In this document: piece after piece, positions 32,433-32,997 of the stretch
Numbering within the stretch: the first letter of the stretch is position 1
Layout of the letters: each line of letters begins with the position of its first letter
Source: Anaerolineales bacterium
Lineage (GTDB): Bacteria > Chloroflexota > Anaerolineae > Promineifilales > Promineifilaceae
Assembly: GCA_020432765.1 (NCBI GenBank)
Contig: JAGRDI010000205.1
Span: forward strand, 1-32,997
DNA length: 32,997 nt
Direction: 5' to 3'
Program-made: the position numbers and the translations under genes
The notes under the pieces: model-generated
The model's database searches: none
Told to the model about the DNA's origin: nothing
Seen by the model: only the letters and a program-made list of their open reading frames with translations

Positions 32433-32902
32433 CAAACATTGTCCAACTTAGGAACTGACCATTGATAAATATCCTTCAAAATAAGTGGCACAATCATTGT
32501 TGTGGTCTTTTGAACACCAGGTATTTTGCCGACCACCTCAGTGATAAAGCTGTACAACGCTTCATTCGTCTTTGCCACAATTTGGATGCCTAAATCCGTT
32601 TCACCAATGGAACAACCGACATAAGTTACACAATCATAGCCCACCAGCTTATCGGCAACTTCGCGCACAAGCCCGGATTCAACAATAACTTTTACATCAG
32701 CAAGGACGGCAAAACCAAATTTTTTTGGATTGGGAATGGCCGTGATTTGAACCACGTCTTTTTCAACTAAATTTTCAATACGATACCTGACTACCCGCTC
32801 AGATACGTTGCCAATGCGCCGCGCCACCTCTGCCGAAGCCATACGGCCGTCTTCCATTAATAAATTTACTATTGCCCTGTCTATATTGTCGATTTCTTGC
32901 AT
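32432..32902 (-). CDS. Lrp/AsnC-family transcriptional regulator
   Basis: This 156-residue protein has the family's usual length. The N-terminal winged HTH is DNIDRAIVNLLMEDGRMASAEVARRIGNVSERVVRYRIENL (about 5-46; helix 3 SERVVRYRIENL). The C-terminal part is a RAM/AsnC ligand domain (VLADVKVIVESG, then CVTYVGCSIGETDLGIQIVAKTNEALYSFI). Such proteins bind amino acids and form octamers on DNA. It is translationally coupled to the C45 gene. Amino-acid control of that gene, and perhaps of the convergent transporter, is inferred. It probably regulates its own promoter at 32935-32963. Confidence 0.95.
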   Translation of the reverse strand: MQEIDNIDRAIVNLLMEDGRMASAEVARRIGNVSERVVRYRIENLVEKDVVQITAIPNPKKFGFAVLADVKVIVESGLVREVADKLVGYDCVTYVGCSIGETDLGIQIVAKTNEALYSFITEVVGKIPGVQKTTTMIVPLILKDIYQWSVPKLDNV

Positions 32903-32934
32903 TACAGTCCGTATTTATTTTCCGTTTATTACAA

Positions 32935-32963
32935 AATCTAGCATAATCATGGTGTATGGTCAA
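32935..32963 (-). promoter_or_regulatory. Promoter of the Lrp-C45 operon (TTGACC-N17-TAGATT)
   Basis: On the minus strand TTGACC (plus 32963-32958) and TAGATT (plus 32940-32935) are 17 bases apart. The start would be near 32928, about 26 bases before the ATG at 32902. Confidence 0.55.
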
Positions 32964-32997
32964 GTTTGTGGACAAAGCCAAAAATCAATTCGGATTG

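Noticed and set aside
1-32997. CRISPR arrays, tRNA genes, phage or transposase genes
   Set aside because: I scanned for regular spaced repeats, cloverleaf-like ends and mobile-element motifs and saw none. A tRNA or CRISPR program would be needed to exclude small cases.

Overview
This 33 kb window is a gene-dense bacterial chromosome segment with 26 protein-coding genes or gene parts (one cut by the left edge) and no rRNA, tRNA, CRISPR array, insertion sequence or phage gene that I could see. The gene set suggests a Chloroflexota bacterium of the Anaerolineae/Caldilineae type. The clues are lipoproteins and a PP2C phosphatase with long Thr/Pro-rich linkers, an FHA/PP2C/Hanks-kinase cassette, a DUF309 protein, CaiB/BaiF plus acyl-CoA dehydrogenase, and degenerate intergenic repeats with ACCACAGAG-like words. 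This assignment is an inference from gene content; there is no marker RNA here. Base composition is close to balanced.

Layout. 1-3197 (minus): a phosphosignalling cassette of membrane FHA protein, PP2C phosphatase with an outward SH3b domain, and a Ser/Thr kinase fragment. 3512-6044 (minus): acyl-CoA dehydrogenase and class III CoA-transferase. 6208-7092 (plus): receiver-like/DUF309 fusion. 7212-9938 (minus): P2A calcium ATPase. 10167-15882 (plus): PIG-L deacetylase, DUF7662-like/HTH regulator, a 63-aa protein, ClpS, class III aminotransferase, DHDPS-family aldolase, HAD hydrolase and a 91-aa unknown. 15914-17173 (minus): GlgC. 17427-19985 (plus): an unknown protein and two tandem lipoprotein esterases. 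20048-21826 (minus): Upp and a MraY/WecA-like glycosyl-phosphate transferase. 22016-27041 (plus): RuvB, QueA, a sugar-type solute-binding lipoprotein and an MscS channel. 27371-31259 (plus): an oligopeptide-type ABC transporter (binding protein plus two permeases, no ATPases). 31314-32902 (minus): Lrp/AsnC regulator and C45 acyltransferase/peptidase, convergent with the transporter.

The strongest unexplained signal is not a gene. The 8-bp palindrome ACGGCCGT occurs about 42 times by eye, where about 0.5 is expected. It appears in all three reading frames of genes on both strands and almost only inside genes. This is a HIP1-like highly iterated palindrome of a different sequence from the cyanobacterial one. 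Further items of interest are a MraY/WecA-family protein whose usual metal-binding Asp is Ser, a 13-nt perfect complement of the 16S rRNA tail in a leader with no ordinary start codon after it, and a family of intergenic hairpins.
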